Assembly (NCBI GenBank): GCA_001803875.1
Contig: MHEO01000002.1
Span: 13,566-19,208 of the forward strand
DNA from: Nitrospirae bacterium RIFCSPHIGHO2_01_FULL_66_17
GTDB lineage: Bacteria > Nitrospirota > Nitrospiria > 2-01-FULL-66-17
Length of the DNA stretch: 5,643 nucleotides
Direction: 5' to 3'
In this document: positions 3,878-5,643 of the stretch, in pieces
How positions within the stretch are numbered: position 1 is the stretch's first letter
Layout of the letters: each line of letters starts with the position of its first letter
Notes under the pieces: generated by a model
The model's input: only the letters and a program-made list of their open reading frames with translations
The model's database searches: none
Told to the model about the DNA's origin: nothing
Position numbers and translations under genes: made by a program

Positions 3878-5643
3878 ATGAGGTTTCATAGTGTGGCGCT
3901 GGTGGTCGGCCTGGCGCTTGGGGGCCAGCCTCACGGGTGCGAGGACGCCGGGAGGATGGTGGAGCCGTTTCGGTACTTGACCCTGGAGGAGGGCTATCAG
4001 CCGCCCTCCCCCGGCGAGGTCACCCTGTATCAGACCAATGGCCCCGTCGGCGGGGGCAGCATCCAGGCATTGGCGGAAGGAGCCGACGGGATCGTGTACG
4101 CGGGCACATTCGGGGACGGCGTCTACGCCAAGCGGCGCGGCGACGATCGGTGGCGTCCCGCCGAGGAAGGCCCCGCGGATCGCTTTCTGATGACGTTCGC
4201 TGAGATGCCGGACGGCGTGATGTTCGCCGGTTCAATCCGGGGCGGAATCCACCGGAGCGATGACGGCGGCCGCCGATGGGTGGCCGGCAACGACGGCCTG
4301 GAGAACACCCAGGTATCGGCGATCATTCGGGACCCCCGTTCGGGGACGCTGTATGCCGGGACGGGGGCGGGCGTGTTCAAGAGCGAGGATCATGGGCGCC
4401 GGTGGGCTGCCGCGAATCACGGCATGGACATGACGCTGGTGCGTTCGCTCGCGCTGGGACCCGACGGGACGGTGTACGCGGGGACGGGGGGATCCGGATT
4501 GTTCGCGAGTCGCGACGGGGGTGCGACGTGGCGTGCGATGAACGAGGGGCTCAAGGACGAGGCGGGGTTGCGCGAAAATTTCATCCGCGTTCTCATCGTC
4601 GGCCCGTCCGGCGCTCTGTACGCAGGCAGTTTCGGCGGCGGGGTCTTTAAGACAACGGACCAGGGTGCTCATTGGATTCCCGTCAACGACGGCCTCGGCA
4701 ACCTGTCGATTCGCGGGTTGGTCATCGTTCCGGAGGCGATCTACGTCGGGACGGGCGATGGCGTGTTTCGCAGCTCGGACGCGGGCGAACGGTGGGAATC
4801 GATCAGTCAGGGGATGCCCGATACGAACGTGCAGAGCCTGTTGCTGGGGAGCAACGGGGTCCTGTACGCCGGAACCGGGAGCGGGGTGATGGAACGCGCG
4901 CCGGGCGGGGCGTGGCGCGTTTCGGATCGAGGGATGTTATTCCCGTCCGTGCGGGCGCTGCTGGTCGACCCGAGCCGCGGGCTCTTTGCGGGGACGCAGG
5001 GTTCCGGGCTCTTCCGCAGCAAGGATGCGGGTGAGACCTGGGTTCCGTTCAACGACGGCATTCCGTCCCGGACGATTCGGGCTCTCGTCCGGGACGCAAA
5101 AGGCGCACAACACGCCGCGACGCCGGATGGGATTTACCGGGCGGACTGGGACCTCAGTCGGTGGGTGTCGGAAAGCGAAGGACTCCATGGTGTGCCCGCC
5201 GCGTTGATGGCCGGTCCGGATCGACTCTACGCCGCGACCTCGATGGGCCTTTTCGAGCGCGCGATGGGGGCGGAGACATGGTCCCGCGCGGTGCTTGGCA
5301 ATGAGGCGCGCGGCGTTCAGGCGCTGGCTGCCGATACGGCTGGCACCGTGTACGCGGCGTCCGATGCGGGGATCGTCCGGCGGACGGCAGAGCGGTGGGA
5401 GCCGATCCGTGCTCGTCCGACGGATGGGCCGCTTATCGGATTGGCGGCGGGGCGGAGCGTGTATGCGTGGACGGCGGCGGCAGTCTTTCGGTTGGTCGAC
5501 GATGCCGGGAACCGTCGATGGGACGACGTCGGCGCCGGCTTGCCGAAGGGTGCGCAGATCGCTTCTGTGGCCGTAGAGACGATCGATGCGCGGGATTTCC
5601 TGCTGGTCGCGACGACAAGAGGCTTGTGGTGGAGCGGCGACGG
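3878..5643 (+). CDS. Exported Asp-box (BNR-type) beta-propeller protein, 3' truncated by window edge
   Basis: One frame stays open from 3878 to the window end (588 codons, no stop), so the C-terminus lies outside. The N-terminus (MRFHSVALVVGLALGGQPHGC) is a signal-peptide-like segment with a basic start and hydrophobic core. Cys21 could be lipidated, but QPHG-C is a poor lipobox. From about residue 60 the protein consists of tandem repeats of about 42 residues, each with a strand and turn like YAGTGxGVF, an Asp-box S/T-x-D-x-G-x-x-W, and often a following NDGL/NEGL loop. Canonical Asp-boxes end at W134, W176, W218, W266, W306 and W388; degenerate ones end at W92, W346, W429, W468, W507 and W548. 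Asp-box repeats build sialidase-, sortilin- and Ycf48-like propellers; the number seen exceeds one 6-8 blade ring, suggesting two propellers. Catalytic sialidase features were not seen, so a binding or assembly role outside the cytoplasm is more likely. ATG 3878 is 12 nt after GGAG (3862-3865); an in-frame GTG at 3872 has better spacing (6 nt) and would add two residues. An in-frame TAA at 3833 bounds the start. Confidence 0.88.
   Translation, partial: MRFHSVALVVGLALGGQPHGCEDAGRMVEPFRYLTLEEGYQPPSPGEVTLYQTNGPVGGGSIQALAEGADGIVYAGTFGDGVYAKRRGDDRWRPAEEGPADRFLMTFAEMPDGVMFAGSIRGGIHRSDDGGRRWVAGNDGLENTQVSAIIRDPRSGTLYAGTGAGVFKSEDHGRRWAAANHGMDMTLVRSLALGPDGTVYAGTGGSGLFASRDGGATWRAMNEGLKDEAGLRENFIRVLIVGPSGALYAGSFGGGVFKTTDQGAHWIPVNDGLGNLSIRGLVIVPEAIYVGTGDGVFRSSDAGERWESISQGMPDTNVQSLLLGSNGVLYAGTGSGVMERAPGGAWRVSDRGMLFPSVRALLVDPSRGLFAGTQGSGLFRSKDAGETWVPFNDGIPSRTIRALVRDAKGAQHAATPDGIYRADWDLSRWVSESEGLHGVPAALMAGPDRLYAATSMGLFERAMGAETWSRAVLGNEARGVQALAADTAGTVYAASDAGIVRRTAERWEPIRARPTDGPLIGLAAGRSVYAWTAAAVFRLVDDAGNRRWDDVGAGLPKGAQIASVAVETIDARDFLLVATTRGLWWSGD
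4133..5523 (+). repeat. Coding tandem repeat array: about twelve Asp-box propeller blades
   Basis: In the propeller protein the closing Trp of successive blades falls at residues 92, 134, 176, 218, 266, 306, 346, 388, 429, 468, 507 and 548, intervals of 42, 42, 42, 48, 40, 40, 42, 41, 39, 39 and 41. Examples of the box are SDDGGRRW (127-134), SRDGGATW (211-218), TTDQGAHW (259-266) and SKDAGETW (381-388). The blades are diverged in DNA sequence, so the array is old rather than a recent expansion. The span given is approximate and runs from the first Trp codon to the last. Confidence 0.75.

Noticed and set aside
3390..3891. Two plus-strand open frames across the intergenic region (3390-3881 and 3505-3891)
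   Set aside because: They cross the terminator and the antisense membrane-protein gene, have no ribosome site or recognisable domain, and lack coding bias.

Overview
This is a GC-rich, gene-dense bacterial window. Its only confidently named gene is glnD, the PII uridylyltransferase/uridylyl-removing enzyme and the nitrogen-status sensor of Gram-negative bacteria. High GC, strong G/C bias at third codon positions, ATG starts with GGAGG-type ribosome sites and an Asp-box propeller neighbour suggest a Pseudomonadota-, Nitrospirota- or NC10-like environmental bacterium. I cannot fix the phylum from the sequence alone.

Layout. (1) 1-183 (+): the C-terminal 60 codons of an unidentified protein with a Pro/Arg-rich tail. 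(2) 195-611 (-), convergent with the first at an 11-nt gap: a 138-aa protein with a CxxC/CxxC zinc ribbon and a C-terminal module resembling the Tudor-like tail of UvrD/PcrA helicases. Its sigma70-like promoter (657-686) overlaps the glnD start codon and ribosome site. (3) 686-3385 (+): complete glnD, 899 aa, with nucleotidyltransferase, HD and two ACT domains intact. (4) 3386-3489: short convergent spacer with a 13-bp hairpin and T-tract that reads as an intrinsic terminator on the minus strand. (5) 3490-3648 (-): a 52-aa single-span membrane protein with a basic tail. (6) 3649-3877: a 229-bp divergent intergenic region with an A8 tract, mutually exclusive hairpins and a small hairpin before the next ribosome site. 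(7) 3878-5643 (+), running off the window: at least 588 aa of a secreted Asp-box/BNR-type beta-propeller protein made of about twelve repeats of roughly 42 residues.

How the parts relate. GlnD would adjust PII protein (GlnB/GlnK) uridylylation to glutamine level, but no glnB, glnK, amtB or glnA lies nearby, so it looks like a stand-alone regulator here. The zinc-ribbon gene and glnD are divergent with overlapping control signals. The small membrane protein and the propeller gene form a second divergent pair. No mobile element, tRNA, rRNA or CRISPR array was seen. No gene-free stretch exceeds 300 bases. The most interesting points are the overlapping zinc-ribbon promoter and glnD start, the palindrome covering the zinc-ribbon ribosome site, the switchable hairpins before the propeller gene, and the steady loss of Asp-box residues along the propeller repeats.
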